Part shown: positions 1-7,632 of the stretch, in pieces | Numbering within the stretch: the first letter of the stretch is position 1 | Layout of the letters: each line of letters begins with the position of its first letter | Notes under the pieces: generated by a model | The model's input: the letters and a program-made list of their open reading frames with translations, nothing else | The model's database searches: none | Told to the model about the DNA's origin: nothing | Source: Saccharopolyspora gloriosae | GTDB lineage: Bacteria > Actinomycetota > Actinomycetes > Mycobacteriales > Pseudonocardiaceae | DNA length: 64,000 nucleotides | Direction: 5' to 3' | Assembly: GCF_014203325.1 (NCBI RefSeq) | Contig: NZ_JACHIV010000001.1 | Location: forward strand, 3,101,501-3,165,500 | Made by a program: the position numbers and the translations under genes

Positions 1-1049
1 GTTCCGGCCGGTTCCTGGTCACCCAGCAGCCGGTGGGCCCCACGCTGCTGATCACGCCGTGGAACTTCCCGATGGCGATGGGCACCCGCAAGATCGGCCC
101 GGCCATCGCCGCGGGCTGCACGTCGGTGATCAAACCCGCCCACCAGACGCCGTTGTCGATGCTGGCGCTGGCGGAGATCCTGCAGGAAGCGGGCCTGCCC
201 GACGGGGTCCTCAACGTGGTCACCGCGGTCGGTGCGGGCTCGGTGATGGAACCGATGATCCGCGACGGGCGGGCCCGCAAGCTGTCGTTCACCGGTTCCA
301 CGTCGGTGGGCCGCAAACTCATCGAGCAGTCCGCCGAGCAGGTCCTCAACGTGTCGATGGAACTCGGCGGCAACGCCCCGTTCCTGGTGTTCGCCGACGC
401 CGACCTCGACGTGGCCGTGGACGGCGCGATGCAGGCGAAGATGCGCAACATCGGTGAGGCCTGCACCGCGGCCAACCGGTTCTACGTGCACGAAGACGTC
501 GCCGAGGAGTTCTCCCGCAAGCTCGCCGACCGCATGGGGTCGCTGCGCATCGGCCGCGGCGTGCGCGACGACGTCGAGGTCGGGCCGCTGATCGACGCCA
601 CCCAGCTGGGCAAGGTCGACGAACTCGTCAACGACGCCGTGGGCCGCGGCGCGGAAGTCGTCGTCGGCGGCTCGGTCCACGGCGGCGAGGGCTACTTCTA
701 CCCGCCGACGGTCCTCAAGAACGTGCCACTGGAATCCCGCATGACCCGCGAGGAGATCTTCGGGCCCGTCGCCCCCATCAGCACCTTCACCGACGAGCAG
801 ACCGCCATCGACGAGGCCAACAACACCGAGTACGGCCTGGTGGCCTACGTCTACACCCAGGACCTGCACCGGGCGCTGCGCGTGTCCGAGGCGCTGGAGA
901 GCGGCATGATCGGCCTCAACCAGGGCGTCGTGAGCAACCCGGCCGCCCCGTTCGGCGGGGTGAAGGCCTCCGGCCTGGGCCGGGAAGGCGGCAAGGTCGG
1001 CATCGACGAGTTCCTGGAGACCAAGTACATCGCCATCGGCGGCCTGTGA
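1..1049 (+). CDS. Aldehyde dehydrogenase, succinate-semialdehyde type (5' end outside window)
   Basis: The reading frame is open to the first base of the window (frame starts at base 3), so the N-terminus lies upstream; about 348 residues are present of the usual 450-500. It oxidises an aldehyde to its acid with NAD(P)+. Visible family landmarks are TPWNFP (oxyanion-hole Asn), SFTGSTSVG (cofactor-binding loop), MELGGNAP (general-base Glu) and GEACTAANRF with the catalytic Cys. The ELGGN form, with N instead of K, is common in the GabD/succinate-semialdehyde branch, so that substrate is the best guess, but related semialdehydes are possible. A strong hairpin follows the stop, so this looks like the last gene of an upstream operon. 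Confidence 0.9.
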   Translation, partial: SGRFLVTQQPVGPTLLITPWNFPMAMGTRKIGPAIAAGCTSVIKPAHQTPLSMLALAEILQEAGLPDGVLNVVTAVGAGSVMEPMIRDGRARKLSFTGSTSVGRKLIEQSAEQVLNVSMELGGNAPFLVFADADLDVAVDGAMQAKMRNIGEACTAANRFYVHEDVAEEFSRKLADRMGSLRIGRGVRDDVEVGPLIDATQLGKVDELVNDAVGRGAEVVVGGSVHGGEGYFYPPTVLKNVPLESRMTREEIFGPVAPISTFTDEQTAIDEANNTEYGLVAYVYTQDLHRALRVSEALESGMIGLNQGVVSNPAAPFGGVKASGLGREGGKVGIDEFLETKYIAIGGL

Positions 1050-1065
1050 TCGCCTGAACCCACCG

Positions 1066-1103
1066 GCAGTGCCCCGCGCGTCCCTGCGAGCGCGGGGCAC
1101 TGC
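1066..1103 (+). terminator. Hairpin terminator after the aldehyde dehydrogenase
   Basis: GCAGTGCCCCGCGC at 1066-1079 pairs perfectly with GCGCGGGGCACTGC at 1090-1103, a 14-bp GC-rich stem with a 10-base loop, 16 bases after the stop codon. There is no T-tract, which is usual for actinobacterial hairpin terminators. Confidence 0.75.
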
Positions 1104-1172
1104 GCCGTCCGGGCCCCGGCCGGTCTCGGGCGTGTGCGGGCGTGTGCGGGCGCGGCTACGGTGCGGGTCGCC

Positions 1173-1928
1173 ATGGATCACGACACCGCCTCGCGCCACT
1201 ACCGGGCGCTCATCGACGACCACCTGCGCGCGCCCGCGCCGGAGTCGGCCGCGTCGCTGTTCATCGAGCCCTTCCGTACGGCGCTGGTCGTCGAGGGCGC
1301 CGAGGACTCCGCGATCGAGGGAATGTTGTGGGCCGCGTGGGGGCCGGTGGTGCAGGCGGCCCGCCGCTCGCGGGCCGCGCAGCGCGATCTTCTCGACCTG
1401 CTCGACGCGATCCGGCGCCGCGCGCCCCTGACCCGCGACGACGGCGACCGGTGCGTCATCTGGGGTGACCAGGTGGTGTTGACCGACCTGCCGTGCTTCG
1501 GCGCGCAGCTGCGCGAAACCTGGGACCTCGACGAGACGGGCTCCGAGCAGCAGGTGAACCTCAACGCCTTCGCCGCGCGGCTGACCGCGGCCGGCATCGA
1601 CTTCTCCCGCTACGCGATCTGGACGCTGCGCGAGCACCTCGAGGACACCACCCCCGCTGCGGATCTGGGCGCGGTGCTGGCGTGGCTCGGCCACTGCGGG
1701 CCGACGCTGGCCCAGTTGAGCCTGCGACCGGACCCGCCACCGGACCGGGGTCCGGCGCGGGTGGGGCCGCTGGGCAGGGCCGCGGGCGTCGACGCAGGAG
1801 GGTTCAGCCGGACGCGGTGGGCGTTCTGGCGCGGCAGGCTCACCGAACTGGCCCGCGGTGACGGCGCGGTCGCCGAGCAGGCGCGCACGGCCCTGCGCCA
1901 CATGCCCCCGCTGGAGACCACCACCTGA
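1173..1928 (+). CDS. Hypothetical protein, 251 aa
   Basis: I do not recognise this family. The protein is soluble, with no signal peptide, no membrane segment and no obvious catalytic motif. It is rich in Ala, Arg, Leu and acidic residues, and looks largely helical. The ATG at 1173 was chosen because a TACGGT hexamer lies 10 bases upstream and no Shine-Dalgarno is visible, which would suit a very short leader; an earlier in-frame start at 1134 would add 13 residues that do not look protein-like. It stands alone between a terminator and the glycerol dehydrogenase promoter region. Codon use and third-position GC look normal for the window, so it is probably a real gene. Confidence 0.6.
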   Translation: MDHDTASRHYRALIDDHLRAPAPESAASLFIEPFRTALVVEGAEDSAIEGMLWAAWGPVVQAARRSRAAQRDLLDLLDAIRRRAPLTRDDGDRCVIWGDQVVLTDLPCFGAQLRETWDLDETGSEQQVNLNAFAARLTAAGIDFSRYAIWTLREHLEDTTPAADLGAVLAWLGHCGPTLAQLSLRPDPPPDRGPARVGPLGRAAGVDAGGFSRTRWAFWRGRLTELARGDGAVAEQARTALRHMPPLETTT

Positions 1929-2181
1929 CCGTGACCGCTGACCGGTTCCTCGCCCTCTGACCGTCGCGATCAGGCCGGTGAGCCGGGGTTGTCGGCGAGC
2001 CGGGGCGGGTAGTCCACCGGCGATTCGGGACGGGCGTTATCACCATCTGGAGCAGCGATTGCCGCAGACGGTCGCGCGCGATCGAATCGGCGCGGGGGCG
2101 CACGACGCGGTGCGCCTGATCCGCACCCCGCCACTCGACGGGCGTCCTCGCGCGGCGAGGGCATGCCAGGAGGGACGTTCG

Positions 2182-3330
2182 ATGACCGAGACATCCACAG
2201 CGCTGCGCACCATGATCTCGCCCGGCCGCTACGTGCAGGGCCGCGGCGCGCTCGACTCGCTGGGTTCCTACGTGGTGAAGCTGGGGCGGCGGCCGCTGGT
2301 GCTGGCCGATGACGTGGTGCGCGGGCTGACCGAATCCGCGATCACCCGCTCGTTCGAGGACGTGGGCCTGCCGGTGGTGTTCGAGCGGTTCAACGGGATG
2401 CCCACGGCCGCCGAGAGCCGCCGGGTCGCCGGGGTGCTGCGCGAACGGGACTGCGACGTCATCGTCGGCGTCGGTGGTGGCGCGCCCATCGACACCGCGA
2501 AAGCCGCCGCCGACGACACCGGGCTGCCCGTGGCCAGCGTGCCGACGGTGGCCTCCACCGACGCGCCGTGCTCGGCGCTGTCGGTGGTCTACACCGAGCA
2601 GGGCGCGTTCGAGTCGTACCGGTTCTACAGCAGCAACCCGCAACTGGTCCTGGTCGACACCTTGCTGGCCGCGAGTGCCCCGGCTCGTTTCCTCGTCGCC
2701 GGGGTCGGGGACGCGCTGGCCACCTGGATCGAGGCCCGCGCGGTGGAGCAGTCCAACGCCGCCACGATGGCCGGGGGCGCGGCGACCCGCGCGGGGCGGG
2801 CGTTGGCGAAGCTGTCCTGGGACATCCTGTGGGAATCGGCGATCCCCGCGGTGCGCGCGGTCGAGCACGGCATCGTGACCCCCGCGGTGGAGGCGGTCGT
2901 GGAGGCCAACACGCTGCTGTCGGGGCTGGGTTTCGAATCCGGTGGGCTCGCCGCCGCGCACGCCGTGCACGACGGGCTCACCGCCGTGGACCACACCCAC
3001 GGCCTCGCCCACGGGCAGAAGGTCAACATCGGGTCGATCACCCAGCTGGTCCTGGAGGGCCGCCCGGCGCGCGAGATCCACGACTTCATCGAGTTCACGA
3101 CCCGCGTGGGCCTGCCCACCACGTTGACCGAGGCCGGGTTGGGCGGTGTCCAGGACTCGGTGCTGCGCACCGTCGCCGAGGCCGCCACGGCCCCGGCCGA
3201 GACGATCCACAACCTGCCGTTCCCGGTGACCGTGGACGACGTCGTCGACGCCCTCAAGGCCGTGGAGGTCACCGGCCGCGCGGTGCGCGCCGAAGCGGGA
3301 CTGCCCGAGCCGGTCGCGCCCGCGCACTGA
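2182..3330 (+). CDS. gldA: Glycerol dehydrogenase-type iron/zinc alcohol dehydrogenase
   Basis: This 382-residue protein belongs to the metal-dependent group III alcohol dehydrogenases and should oxidise glycerol to dihydroxyacetone with NAD+. Its GGGAPIDTAKA loop binds the dinucleotide. The stretch STDAPCSALSVVY is close to the signature of GldA and supplies the metal-binding Asp; the two metal-binding His residues lie in AAAHAVHDGL and HTHGLAHGQ. The ATG at 2182 is preceded by an AGGAGGGA Shine-Dalgarno; the upstream extension of the open frame is Arg-rich and not protein-like. It is monocistronic and convergent with the GntR gene. A glycerol facilitator is encoded far away at 58 kb, not in the same unit. 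Other 1,2-diols are possible substrates. Confidence 0.88.
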   Translation: MTETSTALRTMISPGRYVQGRGALDSLGSYVVKLGRRPLVLADDVVRGLTESAITRSFEDVGLPVVFERFNGMPTAAESRRVAGVLRERDCDVIVGVGGGAPIDTAKAAADDTGLPVASVPTVASTDAPCSALSVVYTEQGAFESYRFYSSNPQLVLVDTLLAASAPARFLVAGVGDALATWIEARAVEQSNAATMAGGAATRAGRALAKLSWDILWESAIPAVRAVEHGIVTPAVEAVVEANTLLSGLGFESGGLAAAHAVHDGLTAVDHTHGLAHGQKVNIGSITQLVLEGRPAREIHDFIEFTTRVGLPTTLTEAGLGGVQDSVLRTVAEAATAPAETIHNLPFPVTVDDVVDALKAVEVTGRAVRAEAGLPEPVAPAH

Positions 3331-3340
3331 TTCACCGGGC

Positions 3341-3401
3341 GCCTGGTGCGCGGAGAACACCGCGGCCGATGACGGCCCGCGATGATCACAGCGCACCAGG
3401 C
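3341..3401. terminator. Inverted repeat between convergent gldA and GntR genes
   Basis: GCCTGGTGCGC at 3341-3351 is the exact complement of GCGCACCAGGC at 3391-3401. The 39-base spacer holds a second, imperfect GC-rich hairpin (CGCGGCC and GGCCCGCG). Placed between two convergent stops, it probably ends transcription from both sides. Confidence 0.55.
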
Positions 3402-3422
3402 CCCGGGTGCCGCGGGGTCGGG

Positions 3423-4145
3423 TCAGGCGACGGGGTCGGCCTCCGACAGCAGCGGCGTGAACGCGTTGAGGCGTTCCAGCGCGTCGTTCATGTGCGCTTC
3501 CAGCCGGGCCAGCAGCAGCGCCTCGTCACCGGACTCGATGGCATCGACCAGGCCGCTGTGCTCGTCGACGAGGGTCTGCGGGTCGGCGGTGTACTTGTCC
3601 TGCAGCGCGGTCAGGCACATCCGCTTCTCCACCAGCAGCGTCTGAGCCATCCGCTGCAGCCGCGGACTGCCCGAGACCCGCACCAGGGTTTCGTGGAACT
3701 CCTGGTCGGCGTCGCTGAGCTCGATCGCGTCGCCGCGGCCCGCGGCCGAGACGATGCGGGCCTGGGCGGCGGTGAGCTCCGCGACCGCCTCCACCCGGTG
3801 GTGGCGGATGATGCGTTCGCACGCGGCGCGTTCCACCGCCAGGCGCGCCAGGTAGATGTCGGTGACGTCGTCGGCGTCGAGCGTCGTCACGAACAGGCCG
3901 CGGTGCGGTTCGCTGTGCAGCAGCCCTTCCTGCACGAGCCGCTGCATCGCCTCCCGAAGCGGGCCGCGGCTCACCCCGAGCCGCGACGCCAGTTCGGCCT
4001 CGCCCATCTGGCTGCCCGGTGGCAGCGACCCGTACATGATCGCCGACCGCAGCTGGTCGGCCACGATCGCGGCGGTCGATTTCCGCTGCACCGGCTCTAA
4101 CTCGCCGTGCTGGTTCTGCTCTTCGACTCCGAGCACCGACACCAT
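3423..4145 (-). CDS. GntR-family regulator, FCD (FadR-like) subfamily
   Basis: About 238-240 residues. An N-terminal winged helix-turn-helix (MGEAELASRLGVSRGPLREA) is followed by an all-helical FCD ligand domain. Such regulators usually bind short palindromes of the TNGTNNNACNA kind and release them on binding an organic acid. The gene starts 15 bases after the stop of the racemase-fold gene at 4161, so the two are cotranscribed. Three starts are possible: ATG 4145, GTG 4142 and GTG 4136; the GAGGAG Shine-Dalgarno abuts the ATG and is best spaced for GTG 4136. I infer that it controls the two ATTGT-NN-ACAAT sites at 5002 and 6534, which would make it an autoregulator and the repressor of the island. 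The ligand is unknown. Confidence 0.85.
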   Translation of the reverse strand: MVSVLGVEEQNQHGELEPVQRKSTAAIVADQLRSAIMYGSLPPGSQMGEAELASRLGVSRGPLREAMQRLVQEGLLHSEPHRGLFVTTLDADDVTDIYLARLAVERAACERIIRHHRVEAVAELTAAQARIVSAAGRGDAIELSDADQEFHETLVRVSGSPRLQRMAQTLLVEKRMCLTALQDKYTADPQTLVDEHSGLVDAIESGDEALLLARLEAHMNDALERLNAFTPLLSEADPVA

Positions 4146-4160
4146 CTCCTCATCGAGTTC

Positions 4161-4919
4161 TCAGCGCGGAGCGGCTCCCCCGAGCTCACCCCTGTCCGGG
4201 CCGGCCTGCCGGAACAACGTGCCCAGGCCCTCGTGGGGTCCCGGGTCACCGGCCAGCCGAAGCACTTCCCACGCGCTGACCTGGTTGGCGGTCAGCACCG
4301 GTTTGCCCAGGCGCTGCTCCAGCTCGTCGAGCCACGCCGCGGTGTGCAGCGCGGTGTCGGGCATCAGCAGTGCCTGCGCGGTCGGATCGTCGTTGGCCGC
4401 TGCGAACTCCAGCACCTGCTCGCGGGTCAACGTGCCGACCTCCGCGGCGGTGACGATGCCGCGGCTGGACAACCTGGTCACCTCGATCCCGCCGTGTGCC
4501 AGGAAATCGGCGAACCGGTCGGCCACGTCGGCCGGATAGGTCGCCGCCACCGCCACCCGGTCCAACCCGAGGCGCGCCGCGGCGTGCACGAACGCGAACG
4601 ACGTGCTCGACGTGGCCAGACCGGTGACGGCCTGCAACTTCTCGACCTGGTCGCGGGCGCCTTCCCAGCCGAAGACGAAGCTGCCGCTGGTGCACGCCCA
4701 GATCACGGCCTGCACCCCGCGGGTCAGCAGTTCACGGGCCCCTTCGGCGAGGACCTCGGCGGAACCGACGTCGAGCAGCGCGTCCACTCGATGCGCGTCC
4801 TCCCGCATCAAGGTGTGCACCAGCGGCAACGAGATCCCGCCGCCGAGCAGGCGTTCCAGGGCCGGGTAGTCGTCTTCGGCGCTGTATCCGGGGTAGAGAA
4901 TCCCTGCGGTGATCGACAC
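4161..4919 (-). CDS. Asp/Glu racemase-superfamily protein lacking the second cysteine
   Basis: A 252-residue member of the Asp/Glu racemase and maleate isomerase superfamily. The first active-site Cys is present (C76 in WACTSGSF). At the place of the second Cys, in front of the conserved GKPVLTANQV segment, the sequence reads LLMPDTALHT, with Asp188 where the neighbour at 5100 has Cys in SCTNLPT. In this superfamily two Cys give racemase or maleate isomerase chemistry, whereas a single Cys is typical of decarboxylases, although arylmalonate decarboxylase keeps the other one. The activity is therefore open. The GTG at 4919 follows an AAGGAGGGAG Shine-Dalgarno; the longer frame to 5012 would run over the operator. 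First gene of a two-gene operon with the GntR regulator. Confidence 0.78.
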   Translation of the reverse strand: MSITAGILYPGYSAEDDYPALERLLGGGISLPLVHTLMREDAHRVDALLDVGSAEVLAEGARELLTRGVQAVIWACTSGSFVFGWEGARDQVEKLQAVTGLATSSTSFAFVHAAARLGLDRVAVAATYPADVADRFADFLAHGGIEVTRLSSRGIVTAAEVGTLTREQVLEFAAANDDPTAQALLMPDTALHTAAWLDELEQRLGKPVLTANQVSAWEVLRLAGDPGPHEGLGTLFRQAGPDRGELGGAAPR

Positions 4920-5001
4920 CGGCAGCTCCCTCCTTGATTCGTTCCCGCGACCCGCCATGAACCAGGGGTTGCGGGGGCGAACGACACCGGACCGGCGGTC
5001 A

Positions 5002-5013
5002 ATTGTCGACAAT
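5002..5013. promoter_or_regulatory. ATTGT-CG-ACAAT operator in the racemase-GntR promoter
   Basis: ATTGTCGACAAT is a perfect 12-base palindrome 83 bases upstream of the GTG at 4919. On the minus strand it overlaps TAGCAT (5012-5017), a plausible -10 hexamer, so binding would block transcription. The same ATTGT-NN-ACAAT core occurs at 6534-6545. The form fits FadR-type GntR operators. Confidence 0.65.
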
Positions 5014-5099
5014 GCTACCGCACGGTTCGGTGCCGCCCGCAGTGGTGGACATGCTTTCGTAATTCGATCGACACGGTCACGGAATGTGAACCGCGCAGC

Positions 5100-5861
5100 T
5101 CAGGCGGCCGGAACGTCGAACGCCCCCACCAGGCGCTGCTGCGGGGCCACCGCCGGTAACCCCATCGTGCGCAGCGCCGCCCACATCGTGACCTGGTTCG
5201 CCGTCAACACCGGTTTGCCCAGTTCCTGCTCCAACGGGCCGATGATGTCGTAGGTCGGCAGGTTCGTGCAGCTGATGAACATCGCCTCCGCATCCGGGCG
5301 GTCCGCCGAACGCACGATGTCCACGACCTGGCGATAATCGACCTTCCAGATGCGCCCGAGCAGGCCCAGGCCCACGCTGGTGACCACCTCGACGTCGTGC
5401 TCACCGAGGAAACCCACCAGCCGCTCGGTCACGTTCTCCACGTACGGCGTCGCGATCGCCACCCGCCGCACCCCGAGCACCCCCAGCGCCTCCACCAGCG
5501 CCCCCGAGGTCGTCACCGCCGCCGGAGCACCGGCCTCCCGCATCACCGTGGTCAGGTTGCGCTCCCCGGCCGCGCCGTCGACGAAACTGCCCGACGCGCA
5601 CGCGTAGGCCACCACCTCCGGCTCCGGTGACAGCAGGTCGCGGGTGGCGCTGTGCACCGCGGCCTCGTCCGAGATCAACGACGCCATCTCCACCGTCATC
5701 GGCACCGGAACGAACGCCGTGCGCGTCACGTACAACGTCACGTTCTCCGGCGCCCAGCGCCACAACTCGCGGTCCATCGCCAGGTCGAACGGCGCGACCA
5801 CGCCCACGCCGCGCTGCGGGGCGGGACCCGACACCGCCCCCAGGAAGTCCTCCGGCGCCAT
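5100..5861 (-). CDS. Maleate isomerase-like Asp/Glu racemase-superfamily enzyme
   Basis: A 253-residue protein of the same superfamily as its downstream paralogue, but with both cysteines: C88 in YACASGSF and C198 in FISCTNLPT, followed by GKPVLTANQV. Two cysteines and this C-terminal block resemble maleate cis-trans isomerase, which uses one Cys to attack the substrate double bond and one to stabilise it; related hydantoin and arylmalonate enzymes share the fold. I chose the ATG at 5861, which has a GGGGG-rich Shine-Dalgarno at good spacing; a TTG at 5879 would overlap the stop of the DUF3830 gene. It lies 14 bases behind that gene, so the two form an operon that runs from 6370 to 5100. Confidence 0.8.
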   Translation of the reverse strand: MAPEDFLGAVSGPAPQRGVGVVAPFDLAMDRELWRWAPENVTLYVTRTAFVPVPMTVEMASLISDEAAVHSATRDLLSPEPEVVAYACASGSFVDGAAGERNLTTVMREAGAPAAVTTSGALVEALGVLGVRRVAIATPYVENVTERLVGFLGEHDVEVVTSVGLGLLGRIWKVDYRQVVDIVRSADRPDAEAMFISCTNLPTYDIIGPLEQELGKPVLTANQVTMWAALRTMGLPAVAPQQRLVGAFDVPAA

Positions 5862-5875
5862 GCCACGGCCCCCGG

Positions 5876-6370
5876 TCAACCGGAGTGGCGTTCGTAGCGC
5901 AACCGCTCACCGACGCTGCCGGAACGCCACACGTCGTTGCAGGCCTCCGCGAACGCGCCGAGGTTGTCCACGATCGACCCGTAGACGTTGCCCGGCACCC
6001 AGCCCACGTCGCCGTTGAGCAGCAGGTTGTTGCGCCCGTAGAAGATCGCCAGGTCGATCACGCCCGGCAGGGCCTCGATGTCCTTCTCCTCCTTGAACTC
6101 GCGGTCGAGCATCCCGCTGTCGAAGGAGAAGTACACGAGGTCACCGGGGATCGGCGTCACCGTCGGGTTCTCCTGGCCCGGTTCCCGCTCGGCGAAGCGG
6201 GGGACCATGGTGTAGATCTCGTTGCGCGCGTACTTCGCGTGATGCACCGGCCCGGCCTGCGGCGACGACTGCCACACGGCCTCGCAGGTGCGGGGGGCGT
6301 CCTTGTCCAGCAACTCCGCCACGCAGGACACTCCACGCTTCTCCAGCGTGATCGACAGGTACCTGGGCAT
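5876..6370 (-). CDS. DUF3830 family cyclophilin-like protein
   Basis: A 164-residue protein with the features of DUF3830: an N-terminal LSITLEKRG strand, a CEAVW segment, HHAKYARNEIYTM and a YGRNNLLLNGDVG motif. The family is predicted to have a cyclophilin-like small beta-barrel and is often found beside Asp/Glu racemase or hydantoin-type genes. Its biochemical role is not known. It has an ATG start at 6370 and is followed closely by the two-Cys racemase-fold gene, with which it is probably translated. It is divergent from the D-2-hydroxyacid dehydrogenase gene; the intervening 278 bases hold the shared operator at 6532. Confidence 0.8.
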   Translation of the reverse strand: MPRYLSITLEKRGVSCVAELLDKDAPRTCEAVWQSSPQAGPVHHAKYARNEIYTMVPRFAEREPGQENPTVTPIPGDLVYFSFDSGMLDREFKEEKDIEALPGVIDLAIFYGRNNLLLNGDVGWVPGNVYGSIVDNLGAFAEACNDVWRSGSVGERLRYERHSG

Positions 6371-6531
6371 CGTGAAATCCGTTCCATGAGAGGGCTAGCA
6401 GATGTGGATCGGTCTCCGCGGTCTCGGCTCGCGGCCACCAGCGGTGGCCACGCCGTGCCCTGCCCAGGGCCGAAGACCCGCCTCGCGGGCCGGCACGCCG
6501 ACAGGCTCCGGCCCCACCGCGAGATACCTGC

Positions 6532-6566
6532 GGATTGTTGACAATCCTACGAGCGCTTCCTAGCGT
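6532..6566 (+). promoter_or_regulatory. Promoter with embedded GntR-type operator for the hydroxyacid dehydrogenase-amidase operon
   Basis: GGATTGT-TG-ACAATCC (6532-6547) is a perfect 7+2+7 inverted repeat whose core matches the palindrome at 5002. It contains a consensus TTGACA (6538-6543), and exactly 17 bases later TAGCGT (6561-6566) could serve as -10. The repeat therefore covers the -35 element, as expected for repression. It could also affect the divergent DUF3830 operon. The rest of 6371-6648 shows nothing else I can name. Confidence 0.7.
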
Positions 6567-6648
6567 GTCAATCCCCGGCCGCCGACGGCCCGGAGAGACA
6601 CCGCGACGACGCGCGAACCGCTACCCGCCCACCTCCGAAGGCCAGGTC

Positions 6649-7632
6649 ATGACCGACAACACCCCCACCGTCGTCGTCCTCCACGGGGGCGAACCGCCCC
6701 CCGCCATGGACCGCATCGCAGGCGTCGCCGAACTCCGCGCCACCACCGAAGACGGACTCGCCGACGCACTGCCCGGCGCCGACGTGCTGTTCGTGTGGGA
6801 CTTCCGCTCCGACGCCGTCGCCGAAGCCTGGCACCACGCCCAGGACCTGCGCTGGGTCCACGCCGCCAGCGCCGGAGTCGACCGGCTGCTGTTTCCCGCC
6901 CTGCTCGACTCCGACGTCGCCCTCACCAACTCCCGCGGCGTGTTCGACGGGCCCATGGCCGAATACGTCCTGGCCACCGTGCTCGCCTTCGCCAAAGACC
7001 TCCACACCAGCGTCCGCCTGCAAGACCAGCGGCAATGGCGCCACCGCGAAACCGAACGCATCGCGGGCAAACGCGCCCTCGTCGTCGGCACCGGCCCCAT
7101 CGGACGCGCCATCGCAGGCCAGCTCACCGCCGCCGGACTCCACGTCGAAGGCGCCGGACGCGTCGCCCGCGACCACGACCCCGACTTCGGCACCGTGCAC
7201 GCCTCCGACGACCTCCACGGCGTCCTCGGCGACCACGACTACGTCGTGCTCGCCGCACCCCTGACCGACCAGACCCACGGGCTCATCGACGCCGAGGCCC
7301 TCACCGCGCTCAAACCCACCGCACGCCTGATCAACGTCGGCCGCGGCGAACTCGTCGTCCAACCCGACCTCGTCGAAGCACTCGAAGCAGGCCGCCTCGC
7401 CGGCGCCGCCCTCGACGTGTTCGACACCGAACCCCTCCCCGAAACCTCCCCCCTGTGGGAGATGCCGAACGTCCTGATCTCCGCGCACATGTCCGGCGAC
7501 ACCATCGGCTGGACCACCGAACTCGTCGAACTGTTCCTGGACAACCTGCGCGGCTACGCCCAAGGCGGCGCACTGCGCAACGTGGTGGACAAACAACGCG
7601 GCTACGTCAGCGGAACGGAGCGCAAGCGATGA
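6649..7632 (+). CDS. D-isomer-specific 2-hydroxyacid dehydrogenase
   Basis: A 327-residue NAD(P)-dependent enzyme that interconverts a 2-oxo acid and a D-2-hydroxy acid. The Rossmann loop GTGPIGRAI is present, as are the catalytic Arg in INVGRGELV, the acidic residue in DVFDTEPLPETSPLW and the catalytic His in ISAHMSGDT. The closest groups by eye are the glyoxylate/hydroxypyruvate and phenylpyruvate-type reductases. The ATG at 6649 is preceded by a GAAGGCCAGG stretch. It is the first gene downstream of the 6532 operator and overlaps the amidase start by ATGA. Substrate unknown; the context suggests a dicarboxylate or amide catabolic route. Confidence 0.88.
   Translation: MTDNTPTVVVLHGGEPPPAMDRIAGVAELRATTEDGLADALPGADVLFVWDFRSDAVAEAWHHAQDLRWVHAASAGVDRLLFPALLDSDVALTNSRGVFDGPMAEYVLATVLAFAKDLHTSVRLQDQRQWRHRETERIAGKRALVVGTGPIGRAIAGQLTAAGLHVEGAGRVARDHDPDFGTVHASDDLHGVLGDHDYVVLAAPLTDQTHGLIDAEALTALKPTARLINVGRGELVVQPDLVEALEAGRLAGAALDVFDTEPLPETSPLWEMPNVLISAHMSGDTIGWTTELVELFLDNLRGYAQGGALRNVVDKQRGYVSGTERKR

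Noticed and set aside
1134-1160. Direct repeat of CGTGTGCGGG before the hypothetical gene
   Set aside because: Two short GC-rich units only; no sign of function.
1840-3396. 518-residue antisense frame over glycerol dehydrogenase
   Set aside because: No motifs; Arg/His/Gly-rich shadow of gldA.
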